From: Ficedula albicollis
Lineage: Eukaryota > Chordata > Aves > Passeriformes > Muscicapidae
NCBI RefSeq assembly: GCF_000247815.1
Contig: NC_021693.1
Coordinates: forward strand, 1,303,463-1,367,462
DNA length: 64,000 nucleotides
Direction of reading: 5' to 3'
Below, piece by piece: positions 23,401 through 40,851 of this stretch. The position numbers and the translations under genes were made by a program. The notes beneath the pieces are model-generated. The model was not told the origin of the DNA, did not search any database, and saw only the letters and a program-made list of their open reading frames with translations. Each line of letters begins with the position of its first letter. Position 1 is the stretch's first letter.

Positions 23401-25036
23401 ACAGGAAAAATCCTGAATGGGAATGGGAAAATCCCGAATGGGACAGAGAATGGGGATGGGAATGGAACAGGGAAAATCCGGAATGGGAATGGGGATGGGA
23501 CAGGAAAAATCCTGGATGGGGATGGGAACATCCCAAATGGAAATGGGGATGGGAAAATCCTGAATGGAACAGGGAATGGGGAGGGGATGGGAAAATCCCT
23601 CATGGGAATGGAACAGGAAAAATCCCAAATGGGGATGGGAAAATCCCAAATGGGACAAGGGATGGGGATGGGAAAATCCCTCATGGGAATGGGACTGGGA
23701 AAATCCCTCATGGGAATGGGACTGGGGAGGAGAATGGAACAGGGAAAATCCCAAATGGGGATGGGAAAATCCCTCACGGGAATGAGGATGGGAATGGGGC
23801 AGGTAAAATCCCTCGTGGGAATGGGAATGGAAAAATCCTGAATGGGACAGGGATTGGGAATGGAGATGGGAAAATCCCTCCAGGTGTTGGGGTTGGAATG
23901 GGACCAGGCAGATCCCTGTGGGTGTTCCCAGGAAAGCCAGTCTGGCAAACCCTTCCTGGCAGATCCAGGATCCAATCCCTGCTCCCCTGGATTCCTGGCT
24001 GCTCTGGGCTCTGACCCCCATCCCCATTCCACAGGCTCCCTCCCACCATGGCCACCAACCTGTCGGTGCCCCTGGCCTTCGTCTGCCTCCTGCACCTGGC
24101 CAACGAGAAGGTGAGGGCTGGGAGCACACCCACACTCCCAGCATTCCTGGGAATGGGACTCATCCCACAATCCCAGCATTCCTGGGAATGCAGCTCATTC
24201 CATCAGTCCTGGGAATTCCCGGGAATGCAGCTCATTCCATCAATCCCAGCATTCCCAGGAATGCAGCTCATTCCATCAGTCCTGGGAATTTCATGGAATG
24301 CAGCTCATTCCATCAATCCTGGGAATTTCATGGATTGCAGCTCATCCCACAATCCCAGCATTCCTGGGAATGCAGCTCTTTCCATCAATCCCAGCATTCC
24401 TGGGAGTGCAGCTCATCCCACAATCCCAACATTCCTGGGAATGCAGCTCATTCCATCAATCCTGGGAATTCCATGGATTGCAGTTGTATCCTGGTTTTTC
24501 CCTAAAATACAGCTCATTCCCAATCCATCCCAGCTCATTCCCAATCCATCCCAGTTATTCCATGGAATGCAGCTCCAGGGAATGGGAACATTCCCAGTTT
24601 GGGCAGGGTTTGTCCCTCAGAGCTGTCCTGAGCATTCCAGACTCTGGATAAGGGAAATTATCCCAAAATTCCAGAGGCTGGATAAGCTCTCCAAGGTCAC
24701 CAAGCTGTGCCTGATCCCCACCTGGATTCCTTCCACATCCAGGATTTCCTTGGAATTCCAAGGAATTGGAGACTCCAAACCCCCCTGGGCAACTCCTTCC
24801 CACCTTTTCCTTGAGGAAATTCCTGCACATTCCCTGGAAGAGCCCCCAGGCCATGGCAGGAGGGACTGGGCTTGTTCCCAGGCCTCATTCCCACAGGATT
24901 TAATTCCAAAGGGATGGAATTCCAGAGGGAACAGAGCCCAGCCCTGCCAGACTTGGCTTTTCCTTCCCATTCCCAGAATTTGTGCCTGGAGAGCACCAAG
25001 GACCTGTCAGATGTGCTGGTGAAACAGGGACGCTGA
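11421..25036 (+). CDS. NCAPH: NCAPH, condensin I complex kleisin subunit (17 exons, complete)
   Basis: NCAPH is the kleisin of condensin I: its N-terminus binds the SMC2 neck, its C-terminal winged helix binds the SMC4 head, and the middle binds the HEAT subunits NCAPD2 and NCAPG, so mitotic chromosomes can compact. Coding exons: 11421-11626, 12783-12870, 13720-13812, 14582-14720, 15244-15365, 16344-16533, 16931-17022, 18143-18309, 19186-19334, 20591-20697, 20855-20977, 21257-21364, 22222-22371, 22880-22981, 23273-23355, 24035-24110, 24977-25036. Phases join to 685 codons including TGA (684 residues; human about 741). Family landmarks: [13 protein letters not shown] (about 85-98), [67 protein letters not shown], and the C-terminal [20 protein letters not shown] winged-helix start. 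The ATG is in CCGCAGCCATGG, a good Kozak context. All introns are GT-AG; the exon 2 acceptor is the only weak one. The shorter length lies in the low-conservation linkers. Confidence 0.93.
11640..11880. repeat. Minisatellite in NCAPH intron 1, left part
   Basis: Units of roughly 37-47 bases: GGGCTGAGGGGAACGCGGGC plus ACCGACACTACTGGGCAC. The array stops abruptly at about 11880 and resumes in a related form at about 12695-12785, just before exon 2. Confidence 0.8.
11881..12692. mobile_element. AT-rich ~810-bp insertion splitting the intron 1 minisatellite; identity unknown
   Basis: Sequence of sharply different, A/T-rich composition, flanked on both sides by the same minisatellite, as expected for an insertion. 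It contains a 92-codon frame (11980-12258) with no family I recognise. I could not fix termini or a target-site duplication. It could be an old retroelement fragment or a misplaced contig piece. Confidence 0.4.
12871..14581. other. NCAPH introns 2 and 3 (around exon 3), little else seen
   Basis: Apart from exon 3 (13720-13812) this is low-complexity-poor intronic DNA. Introns 2 (about 850 bp) and 3 (about 770 bp) are the least repetitive in the gene and show no additional gene. Confidence 0.6.
14930..15075. repeat. CAGTTTGGGGTCAAACAGG short array in NCAPH intron 4
   Basis: Six to seven degenerate units of about 20-24 bases with the core CAGTTTGGG(A/G)T(C/T)AA(A/G)CAGG. Confidence 0.75.
15460..16015 (-). 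mobile_element. CR1-derived sequence in NCAPH intron 5
   Basis: TCCTGGAATGGTTTGGGGCA, AGGGAAGAATTTCTTCCTAA and TCCTGGAATGCCTTGGCTTG are bird CR1 3'-end signatures read antisense. At least two fragments are present. A closely related block recurs in intron 12 (21420-21770), sharing GGGACATTCCCAGGGATGGA. Confidence 0.65.
16060..16340. repeat. ATTCCC(C/A)ATTCCC simple repeat before NCAPH exon 6
   Basis: Degenerate array of CCCATTCCCTGATT and CCCATCTCCATT units, running to the pyrimidine tract of the exon 6 acceptor (16343). Confidence 0.8.
17040..18135. repeat. 19-bp minisatellite filling NCAPH intron 7
   Basis: Core unit ATTCCCCATCCCAGGCAGG (19 bp). Copies are diverged from 17040 to about 17600, nearly perfect for more than 20 copies at 17600-18000, then degenerate again up to the exon 8 acceptor. 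The array occupies essentially the whole intron. Every unit ends in CAGG and so mimics an acceptor. Confidence 0.92.
18545..19170. repeat. 29-bp minisatellite in NCAPH intron 8
   Basis: Units GGAATGCTGAGCAGGGATA plus (T/G)CAAA(T/C)CC(T/C)G, about 21 copies, with a second layer of alternation between GATATCAAACC and GAGAGCAAATC forms. It ends 15 bases before the exon 9 acceptor. Confidence 0.9.
19349..20245. repeat. 31-bp minisatellite at the start of NCAPH intron 9 (about 28 copies)
   Basis: Near-perfect 31-bp units, GGGATCCTGGGATGGGGAGG plus GCTCCAGTCCT, start about 14 bases after the exon 9 splice donor (19335). The last two copies carry GGGAAGGG. Since 31 is not a multiple of 3, three forward and three reverse frames stay open simply because no unit register contains a stop. 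Confidence 0.95.
20980..21190. repeat. AAGGAATCATCCCAGGGGGT array in NCAPH intron 11
   Basis: Degenerate units of about 19-20 bases beginning a few bases after the exon 11 donor (20978). Confidence 0.8.
21420..21770 (-). mobile_element. CR1-derived sequence in NCAPH intron 12
   Basis: Shares long near-identical stretches with 15440-15790 in intron 5, for example AGGGAGGAGCTGCAGGAATT and TCCATCCCTCCCCTCAGAGC. This indicates two insertions of one subfamily or a duplication within the gene. Confidence 0.6.
21825..22160. repeat. CCCCAATTCCATGGGGATGG array in NCAPH intron 12
   Basis: Units of about 19-26 bases (GGGATAAACCCCAATTCCAT plus GGGGAT). The same unit family forms a second array in intron 14 (23028-23195). 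Confidence 0.88.
22575..22770. repeat. CATTCCCAGAGGAACAATTCC array in NCAPH intron 13
   Basis: Six degenerate copies of GATTGTCATTCCCA(A/G)AG(A/G)AAC followed by A(A/G)TTCCC. Confidence 0.8.
23028..23195. repeat. CCCCAATTCC(A/G)TGGGA(T/C)(G/A)AA array in NCAPH intron 14
   Basis: Second array of the unit family seen at 21825-22160, about 7 copies, with exons 13 and 14 between the two arrays. Confidence 0.85.
23356..23890. repeat. GGGAATGGGGATGGGAAAAT array in NCAPH intron 15
   Basis: Degenerate purine-rich units of about 20-33 bases starting 6 bases after the exon 15 donor. Poly-GGGA character; no cytosine-rich interruptions longer than a few bases. Confidence 0.88.
24125..24570. repeat. ATTCCTGGGAATGCAGCTCAT array in NCAPH intron 16
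   Basis: Degenerate units of about 28-42 bases mixing CATTCC(C/T)GGGAATGCAGCTC and ATTCCATCAATCC, beginning within about 30 bases of the exon 16 donor. Confidence 0.85.
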
Positions 25037-25427
25037 CCCGGGATCGCTGAGGAATCATCCCCAGATCCCAAATCCCGGCGAGATTCCTGGAATTCCGGGC
25101 TGGATGGACACAGGGACAGCCCAGCCCTTCCTCTGCTTCCAGCCAGGATCCAGCCAGCAGCTTTTCCCTGGATTGGGAATTCCTGCAGCTCCTCACTGTG
25201 AACCCCAGCACCTGCAGAGGCTGCTCCAAAATTCCCTCTTTGTGTCCCAAAATTTCCTGTCTGTGTCCCAAAATTCTCTGTTTGTCCCAAAATTTCCTGT
25301 CTGTGTCCCAAAATTCCCTCCCCATGTCCTTCCCAGTCTGTAATTCCCAGTTTTTGGACTGACTGTTACTCCTGGCCCCCATTCCTTCCATTCCCTGGAA
25401 TTATTCCTTTTTTTACTGGTTAAGGAT

Positions 25428-25433
25428 AATAAA
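25428..25433 (+). terminator. NCAPH: NCAPH poly(A) signal AATAAA
   Basis: AATAAA in GGATAATAAATTATGC, 392 bases after the TGA stop, followed by a G/T-containing stretch. The 3'UTR (25037 to about 25450) holds a short CCAAAATT(T/C)CC(T/C)GTCTGTGT array at 25225-25330. Confidence 0.75.
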
Positions 25434-25449
25434 TTATGCAGACTTTGGA

Positions 25450-28829
<3,380 letters not shown>

Positions 28830-28830
<1 letters not shown>

Positions 28831-29170
28831 CACCTGCACCTGCACACGCAGGTGTGAGAGGGACGCCTGGACCTGGTAAACACCTGTGTGTGTGTGTATG
28901 ACAGCTGGACCTGATAAACATTCTGTGTGTGTGTGACACCTGTACCTGCACACACAGGTGTGTGTGTGTGTGTGACACCTGTACCTGCACACACAGGTGT
29001 GTATGTGTGTGTGTGTGTGACACCTGGACTCACAGGTGTGAGGGAGACCCCTGGACCTGATAAACACCTGTGTGTGTGGGACGCTTGTACCTGATAAATA
29101 CCTCCGTGTGTGAGACACCTGGACCTGCACCCACCTGCACACACACACACACGTACTCACCTGCACGTGG
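28830..29170. repeat. (GT)n / CACCTG-rich repeat
   Basis: Short (GT) tracts within imperfect units of about 45-60 bases, GACACCTGTACCTGCACACA plus CAGGTGTG. It passes into the 38-bp array, with which it shares CACACCTGT. Confidence 0.85.
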
Positions 29171-29270
29171 GGACAGGCACCTGGCCGTGCTCACCTGCAC
29201 GCACCTGTGTTCATCTGCACTCACGAGCGTGCTGGCCCGCGTGCCCGTGTGAACACACCTGGACACCTGT

Positions 29271-30944
29271 GCTCGGGTGCGCTCACCCCCAGCCCCCCGC
29301 ACACCTGTGCTCGGGTGCGCTCGCCCCCAGCCCCCCGCACACCTGTGCTCGGGTGCGCTCACCCCCAGCCCCCCGCACACCTGTGCTCGGGTGCGCTCAC
29401 CCCCAGCCCCCCGCACACCTGTGCTCGGGTGCGCTCACCCCCAGCCCCCCGCACACCTGTGCTCGGGTGCGCTCACCCCCAGCCCCCCGCACACCTGTGC
29501 TCGGGTGCGCTCACCCCCAGCCCCCCGCACACCTGTGCTCGGGTGCGCTCACCCCCAGCCCCCCGCACACCTGTGCTCGGGTGCGCTCACCCCCAGCCCC
29601 CCGCACACCTGTGCTCGGGTGCGCTCACCCCCAGCCCCCCGCACACCTGTGCTCGGGTGCGCTCACCCCCAGCCCCCCGCACACCTGTGCTCGGGTGCGC
29701 TCACCCCCAGCCCCCCGCACACCTGTGCTCGGGTGCGCTCACCCCCAGCCCCCCGCACACCTGTGCTCGGGTGCGCTCACCCCCAGCCCCCCGCACACCT
29801 GTGCTCGGGTGCGCTCACCCCCAGCCCCCCGCACACCTGTGCTCGGGTGCGCTCACCCCCAGCCCCCCGCACACCTGTGCTCGGGTGCGCTCACCCCCAG
29901 CCCCCCGCACACCTGTGCTCGGGTGCGCTCACCCCCAGCCCCCCGCACACCTGTGCTCGGGTGCGCTCACCCCCAGCCCCCCGCACACCTGTGCTCGGGT
30001 GCGCTCACCCCCAGCCCCCCGCACACCTGTGCTCGGGTGCGCTCACCCCCAGCCCCCCGCACACCTGTGCTCGGGTGCGCTCACCCCCAGCCCCCCGCAC
30101 ACCTGTGCTCGGGTGCGCTCACCCCCAGCCCCCCGCACACCTGTGCTCGGGTGCGCTCACCCCCAGCCCCCCGCACACCTGTGCTCGGGTGCGCTCACCC
30201 CCAGCCCCCCGCACACCTGTGCTCGGGTGCGCTCACCCCCAGCCCCCCGCACACCTGTGCTCGGGTGCGCTCACCCCCAGCCCCCCGCACACCTGTGCTC
30301 GGGTGCGCTCACCCCCAGCCCCCCGCACACCTGTGCTCGGGTGCGCTCACCCCCAGCCCCCCGCACACCTGTGCTCGGGTGCGCTCACCCCCAGCCCCCC
30401 GCACACCTGTGCTCGGGTGCGCTCACCCCCAGCCCCCCGCACACCTGTGCTCGGGTGCGCTCACCCCCAGCCCCCCGCACACCTGTGCTCGGGTGCGCTC
30501 ACCCCCAGCCCCCCGCACACCTGTGCTCGGGTGCGCTCACCCCCAGCCCCCCGCACACCTGTGCTCGGGTGCGCTCACCCCCAGCCCCCCGCACACCTGT
30601 GCTCGGGTGCGCTCACCCCCAGCCCCCCGCACACCTGTGCTCGGGTGCGCTCACCCCCAGCCCCCCGCACACCTGTGCTCGGGTGCGCTCACCCCCAGCC
30701 CCCCGCACACCTGTGCTCGGGTGCGCTCACCCCCAGCCCCCCGCACACCTGTGCTCGGGTGCGCTCACCCCCAGCCCCCCGCACACCTGTGCTCGGGTGC
30801 GCTCACCCCCAGCCCCCCGCACACCTGTGCTCGGGTGCGCTCACCCCCAGCCCCCCGCACACCTGTGCTCGGGTGCGCTCACCCCCAGCCCCCCGCACAC
30901 CTGTGCTCGGGTGCGCTCACCCCCAGCCCCCCGCACACCTGTGC
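29271..30944. repeat. 38-bp minisatellite, 44 copies, almost perfect
   Basis: Unit GCTCGGGTGCGCTCACCCCC plus AGCCCCCCGCACACCTGT. Only the second copy differs visibly (CTCGCCCC). Each unit carries the E-box CACCTG and two CpGs. Because 38 is not a multiple of 3, all three forward frames stay open, giving spurious 570-680-codon frames. Confidence 0.95.
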
Positions 30945-30977
30945 CTTTGGCCGCCCGTGGAAGTGAGGATGAGGCCG

Positions 30978-30978
30978 N
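30978..30978. other. Single ambiguous base (N)
   Basis: One N in GAGGCCGNGCCGAG, 34 bases after the 38-bp array ends. Confidence 0.99.
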
Positions 30979-31177
30979 GCCGAGAAATGTGAAATTCCCC
31001 GCTTTGGGTGTGGGGCGAGGGGGGGAACAAACCAAAAATGGCATTTTTGGGGGGAGAAGCGAGCGGTCCCGTAGAAATAGGATAATTTTTGTAATTATTT
31101 TTTATGCTCGTGAGGAAAAGGGGTTTAGATTTTGTGGCGCTGGAGCTTTTCCCTCCCTCCAGCAGCTTTTTATTTCA

Positions 31178-31178
<1 letters not shown>

Positions 31179-31222
<44 letters not shown>
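31179..31222. repeat. A44 homopolymer
   Basis: 44 A residues, followed by A-rich sequence at 31292-31334. It is not bounded by an obvious processed pseudogene or target-site duplication. Confidence 0.9.
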
Positions 31223-31225
<3 letters not shown>

Positions 31226-31456
31226 TTGAACTCTTTCAGCCGTTAAAATCCGGTGTCTGTCACAAGCCATTAAATGAATAGAAAGAATCATCAAAAAAAA
31301 AAAATTAAAAAAAGAAAGACAAAAAAAAAAATAGAAAAGGACGGACTTGGGAGCTGAGCAGCTTCTTTGCCCAAAAATAGCAACAAGTTTTATAACTCCG
31401 GAAAATGTAGAACAAACAAACGAGGAACATTTTTAGCTGAGAAAGGCGGCGGCGAA

Positions 31457-32241
<785 letters not shown>

Positions 32242-32625
32242 CGGGAACGGGAACGGGGCTAACGGGGAACGGGAACGGGGCTAACGGGGAAGGGGGATGA
32301 GGCTAACGGGGAACAGGGATGGGGCTCCCTGAATGGGAACGGGAACGAGGCTAACAGGGAACGGGGAGCGGGCCCGAGGCTACCGGGGAACAGGCCCGGG
32401 GCACCCCGAAAAGGGAACGGGTCCGGAACTCCCTGAATGGGGAACGGGAACGGGGCTCCCCGAAAAGAAATCGGGCCCGGGGCTCCCGGAAAAGGAATTG
32501 GGTCCGGGGCTCCCCGAATGGGAACGGGAACGGGGCTCCCGGAAAAGGAATTGGGTCCGGGACTCCCGGAACAGGGAACGGGAACGGGGCTCCGGGAATG
32601 GGAACGGGCCCGGAGCTCCCTGAGC
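32242..32625. repeat. GGGAACGGGAACGGGGCT(A/C)(A/C)C minisatellite
   Basis: Degenerate units of about 18-40 bases, first GGGAACGGGGCTAACGG, then GGGCTCCC(C/G)GAA(A/T) variants. It ends about 70 bases before the ARID5A acceptor. Confidence 0.88.
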
Positions 32626-32694
32626 ACCGCCGAGCTGCGGGGGGTGCGGATTTCGGGCCGCAGCTCCCCCAAAACTCAGCCCCGTGTCCCGCAG

Positions 32695-35784
<3,090 letters not shown>

Positions 35785-36073
35785 CGCTGCCGTGCCCGGT
35801 GACAGCGAGGGGACAGCCCGGACTGCGCCGTTTTTATTCCCGATCTCAGAGCTGTTCGTGGCCCCGCTGCCGGCACCCCACGGTTCTCTATATTTTCTAT
35901 ATATCCGCACACAGATCTATAAAAAAAGGGAGCAAAACCAGTGCTGGAGGTTTCTGTTCGTGCCGGGGGATGGTTGTTCCCGTCCTGCCGTGCTCGGCGT
36001 CCCCACACCCAAATTTGGGGTTTGTGTCGCCTCCATGCCGGGCTCTGGAGGTTTTCAGGAGCCTGGAAAGGGG

Positions 36074-36079
36074 AATAAA
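36074..36079 (+). terminator. ARID5A: ARID5A poly(A) signal AATAAA
   Basis: AATAAA in AAGGGGAATAAACCTGCC, 290 bases after the ARID5A stop, on the sense strand. Confidence 0.65.
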
Positions 36080-36284
36080 CCTGCCTGGCTGGTCCCCACC
36101 TGGCAGTTTGGGGTGTTCTTGATTTCTGGGACCAGGGCAGGGGTTGGGGGGAGCCTCTCCCTGAACACGGAGCCGCAGGAGAACTCAGCCCGTGGGAAGG
36201 AAAGAGGAGCTTTTCCACCTTAATTTGGGGGAAGTGCAGCAATTCCACGTGTCCAGGTGGGAACCAGCCCAGCAGCAGCTACAG

Positions 36285-36510
36285 CTGCTTTCTGCCTCCA
36301 GGTCCTTTCTGCCTCCACGTGCTTTTCTTGTCTCCAGGTCCTTTTTGTCTCCAGGTCCTTTCTGCTTCCAGGTCCTTTTTGCCTCCAGGTGATTTTCACT
36401 TCCAGGTCCTTCCTGCCTCCAGGTCCTTCCTGCCTCCAGGTGCTTTTTGCTTCCAGGTCCTTCCTGCCTCCAGGTGATTTTCACTTCCAGGTCCTTCCTG
36501 CCTCCAAGAT
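36285..36510. repeat. CTCCAGGTCCTTCCTGCCTC array
   Basis: About 12 degenerate units of 18-20 bases (TCCAGGTCCTT(T/C)(C/T)TGCC) just beyond the ARID5A 3' end. On the minus strand each reads GGACCTGGAG. Confidence 0.85.
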
Positions 36511-37384
36511 GCTCCACTGGAGCTGTTCCAGACCATCCCAGGGCCCTGTGGGAGCTCCAGGCCTCGCTCTCCCTGTGGCAGCTGCTCCCCATTCACAGTG
36601 ACAGCAGGGAGGGCAGAAGGATGGTGGCACTTCCTTGTCCCCAGGATTGTGACAGCTTTGGGGGAGCAGGAGCTGTGAAACAGCGTGGAAGGACCACCTG
36701 GAAGGGCCAAGTTTGGGGACAGAAATTGGGAATACCTGGCCCCGGGCAGCGCTGGGCACTGGGATGTTGGGGCACCCAAAGCACTCGTGGATCCTCCACG
36801 GGACTGGCTGCACCCCAAAAAGTTCCCTGCCCACAGAGCCTGTCTGGGAGGCAGAGCTGTCCCAGCAGGAGCTGCCATCCCAGCCTGGGAGTGAGGCCAG
36901 CGAGGTGCCACAGCCCCAGGGTGTCCCAGCCCTCTGCAGCAGCACAGCTCCTGCCAGGCTGGGGAAGGGGAGTGGTGCTGAGACACACACACAGCCCTGG
37001 AGCTGATCCCAGCTGCTGTCACCCCCAGCTCCAAGAGGAGGGTCTGTGGTTGGTGGGATCCCACCAGGAACCCCTCAGGTTTGAGGTCACCCCACAGCCA
37101 CAGCCCTCCCTGCAGGGAACTGTGCTGGGCTGAGCCCGGATGGGCAGCAAAGCAAAACCTCACCTGTTTTAGCCCAGAACTGCAGGGAGAAGGGGAAGGT
37201 TCTGCAGGGCTGGGGGTGCTGGCCAAGCTCAGCATCCTCAGAACTGCTCCTTGTCACCAGCAGGTGTGGGATGGGTGCCAGAGGCAGGGGGACAGTCCTG
37301 GAAGGGAGGAGGAATCAGCTGAGCCTTCTCTCCAGAGGAGAGAATCCACAAGAAGAAACTGAGGGGGGAATCCTCGGGGTCTGC
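36511..37384. other. Intergenic ARID5A-KANSL3, nothing recognised
   Basis: Single-copy-looking sequence with no coding frame of protein-like character and no recognised repeat. Confidence 0.5.
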
Positions 37385-37392
37385 AGCTTCCT

Positions 37393-37455
37393 CCTGAGGG
37401 ACAGCTCAGATCCCTGCTCTGTGTGGCAGGGACAGCTCAGATCCCTGCTCTGTGT
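37393..37455. repeat. 31-bp minisatellite, left remnant
   Basis: Two units of CAGGGACAGCTCAGATCCCT plus GCTCTGTGTGG before the G-run. Three more follow it at 38270-38345, so the G-run replaces an array of this unit. Confidence 0.85.
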
Positions 37456-38271
<816 letters not shown>

Positions 38272-38347
38272 TGCTCTGTGTGTCAGGACAGCTTAGATCC
38301 CTGCTCTGTGTGGCAGGGACAGCTCAGATCCCTGCTCTGCGTGGCAG

Positions 38348-38570
38348 GGACAGCACCCAGGGAATGGCTGGAGCTGGGCCAGGGAGGGTCAGGCTGGATT
38401 TTGGGAAAGGTTCTGCCCCAGAGGGTGCTGGGCACTGCCCAGGGAATGGGCACAGCCCTGAAGCTGCCAGAGCTTGGGATTTTGGGGTGTGTGTGCAGGG
38501 CTGGATTGATGAGTCCTGCAGGTCCCTTCCCACTCAGGGGATTCCAGAATTCTCTGATTACTTCAGGGAG
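38348..38570 (+). mobile_element. CR1 3' end fragment
   Basis: GGTTCTGCCCCAGAGGGTGC, TGGGCACTGCCCAGGGAATG and the terminal GATTGATGAGTCCTGCAGGT-type motif are a bird CR1 3'UTR in sense. Closely similar copies occur at 61090-61305 and 62030-62400 (same strand) and 44065-44335 (opposite strand). Confidence 0.75.
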
Positions 38571-38724
38571 CTGCCCAGCCTGGATCCTTCCCTGCTCTGT
38601 CCCTCCATCCCTTCACCGCTCACAAAATCCACCCTCAACAAAAGCCACCCTCAGAGTGGCCATGGCCACAAACTCAGCCCAAAAGCACAACAAAATTTTA
38701 AAAAACTTAAAAAAGAAGGAAGTT

Positions 38725-38730
38725 TTTATT
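38725..38730 (-). terminator. KANSL3: Candidate KANSL3 poly(A) signal (AATAAA on minus strand)
   Basis: TTTATT on the plus strand reads AATAAA on the minus strand, followed downstream on that strand by an A/T-rich tract. It is the best minus-strand signal seen below the last KANSL3 coding exon found, but 4.2 kb away. Confidence 0.4.
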
Positions 38731-38768
38731 AAACAGCAACAAACCCAGAAAAACACCCCCCCCTCCCT

Positions 38769-38829
38769 NNNNNNNNNNNNNNNNNNNNNNNNNNNNNNNN
38801 NNNNNNNNNNNNNNNNNNNNNNNNNNNNN
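38769..38829. other. Assembly gap, 61 N
   Basis: Run of N between CCCCCCCTCCCT and GAAAAAAGCTGC. Confidence 0.99.
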
Positions 38830-39147
38830 GAAAAAAGCTGCTGGCCTTAGTGTCCCCACAGTGTCCCCAGGGTCAGGATGGGCGTCCTGGAGGTGCCTTG
38901 CAGGACAGCTGCCACCTTGGGGTGCCCAGGCTGGCACAGGGAGGCTGCAGGGGCACAGCCAGCCTGGCCTCCCACAGCACAGGGGCTCCAGGGCAGTCAC
39001 TGTGGACAAGGGGACAGGGTCAGAGCTCTGGGGACGTGGTGCCACCCTGGGCTGCAGAACTTCCACCCTGAGCCTGGTCATTCCCAGAGTGAGACCCCAA
39101 CACCAACCCTGGCACTGGCACAGCCCAGGCAGGGAAACCAATGCCCA

Positions 39148-40310
39148 CCCAAACTGGCACAGCTCCACTGCCAGAGCACCCACAGCCTCAGGATCCAGCA
39201 CCCAAACTGGCACAGCTCCACTGCCAGAGCACCCACAGCCTCAGGATCCAGCACCCAAACTGGCACAGCTCCACTGCCAGAGCACCCACAGCCTCAGGAT
39301 CCAGCACCCAAACTGGCACAGCTCCACTGCCAGAGCACCCACAGCCTCAGGATCCAGCACCCAAACTGGCACAGCTCCACTGCCAGAGCACCCACAGCCT
39401 CAGGATCCAGCACCCAAACTGGCACAGCTCCACTGCCAGAGCACCCACAGCCTCAGGATCCAGCACCCAAACTGGCACAGCTCCACTGCCAGAGCACCCA
39501 CAGCCTCAGGATCCAGCACCCAAACTGGCACAGCTCCACTGCCAGAGCACCCACAGCCTCAGGATCCAGCACCCAAACTGGCACAGCTCCACTGCCAGAG
39601 CACCCACAGCCTCAGGATCCAGCACCCAAACTGGCACAGCTCCACTGCCAGAGCACCCACAGCCTCAGGATCCAGCACCCAAACTGGCACAGCTCCACTG
39701 CCAGAGCACCCACAGCCTCAGGATCCAGCACCCAAACTGGCACAGCTCCACTGCCAGAGCACCCACAGCCTCAGGATCCAGCACCCAAACTGGCACAGCT
39801 CCACTGCCAGAGCACCCAGAGCCCCAGGATCCAGCACCCAAACTGGCACAGCTCCACTGCCAGAGCACCCAGAGCCCCTGGGAACCATTTCCCTGCTCAG
39901 ATCCCCCAGGATCCAGCACCAGCCTCAGGATCCAGCACCCAAACTGGCACAGCTCCACTGCCAGAGCACCCAGAGCCCCAGGATCCAGCACCCAAACTGG
40001 CACAGCTCCACTGCCAGAGCACCCAGAGCCCCAGGATCCAGCACCCAAACTGGCACAGCTCCACTGCCAGAGCAGCCAGAGCCCCAGGATCCAGCACCCA
40101 AACTGGCACAGCTCCACTGCCAGAGCAGCCAGAGCCCCAGGATCCAGCACCCAAACTGGCACAGCTCCACTGCCAGAGCAGCCAGAGCCCCAGGATCCAG
40201 CACCCAAACTGGCACAGCTCCACTGCCAGAGCACCCAGAGCCCCTGGGAACCATTTCCCTGCTCAGATCCCCCAGGATCCAGCAGCCAAACTGGCACAGC
40301 TCCATTCCAA
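39148..40310. repeat. 53-bp minisatellite (about 20 copies)
   Basis: Unit AAACTGGCACAGCTCCACTG plus CCAGAGCACCCACAGCCTCA plus GGATCCAGCACCC. The left copies are nearly identical; from about 39810 a CAGAGCCCC variant takes over, with two longer units carrying GGGAACCATTTCCCTGCTCA. It lies between the ARID5A and KANSL3 3' ends. Confidence 0.93.
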
Positions 40311-40447
40311 GCCTACCCAGATCCCCAGAGAAGTGTCTCCCCAGCCAGATCCCCCAGGGAAGCATTTCCCCACCCAGATCCCCCAGGAAGTCCCTCTCTT
40401 CCTGCAGTGCCCGAGTTTCTGCCCCCACAGTTCCTTCCTGCCCAGCC

Positions 40448-40560
40448 CTCGAGGCTCCCTGGCAGTGCCCAAGGCCAGGCTGGGCAGGGCTTGGAGCACC
40501 TGGGACAGGGGAAGGTGTCCCTGCCCCATGGATGGGCTTTTCCAGGATGCTGTGACCTTT
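40448..40560 (+). mobile_element. CR1 fragment
   Basis: CTCCCTGGCAGTGCCCAAGG and GGCAGGGCTTGGAGCACCTG followed by GGAAGGTGTCCCTGCCCATGG-like sequence is a bird CR1 3' region in sense. Confidence 0.7.
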
Positions 40561-40786
40561 CCCAGCAAGGCCAGGCCCCCACAGCTCAGACCTGCCCTGA
40601 CTGGACAGGCTGTGTCCCTGGGAGGGGAGAGGGGGAGAGTTCAGGAGGGGAAAGCAATTCCTGCCTCCAAGGGCTGGACTGAGCTCTCCCCACACCATCC
40701 TCAGCCAAACTCAGCCCCTGCTCCAGGCCTGGCTGTCAGAGCCTCCCCAGGACACAGAGGGGTCCCCACACTGCAGGGGACACCCC

Positions 40787-40788
<2 letters not shown>

Positions 40789-40823
<35 letters not shown>
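40789..40823. other. Poly-G run, 35 bases, with duplicated flanks
   Basis: The 28-base stretch GGTCCCCACACTGCAGGGGA plus CACCCCCC occurs immediately before and again directly after the run, so the run sits between two copies of one sequence. Confidence 0.93.
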
Positions 40824-40824
<1 letters not shown>

Positions 40825-40851
40825 CCCCACACTGCAGGGGACACCCCCCCT

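Noticed and set aside
31179..31222. A44 tract as the tail of a processed retrocopy
   Set aside because: No gene-like sequence precedes it and there is no target-site duplication.
29110..31246. Three overlapping 570-680-codon frames with 38-residue repeats
   Set aside because: All three forward frames are open across the 38-bp array, which is expected from a stop-free unit with a period not divisible by three.
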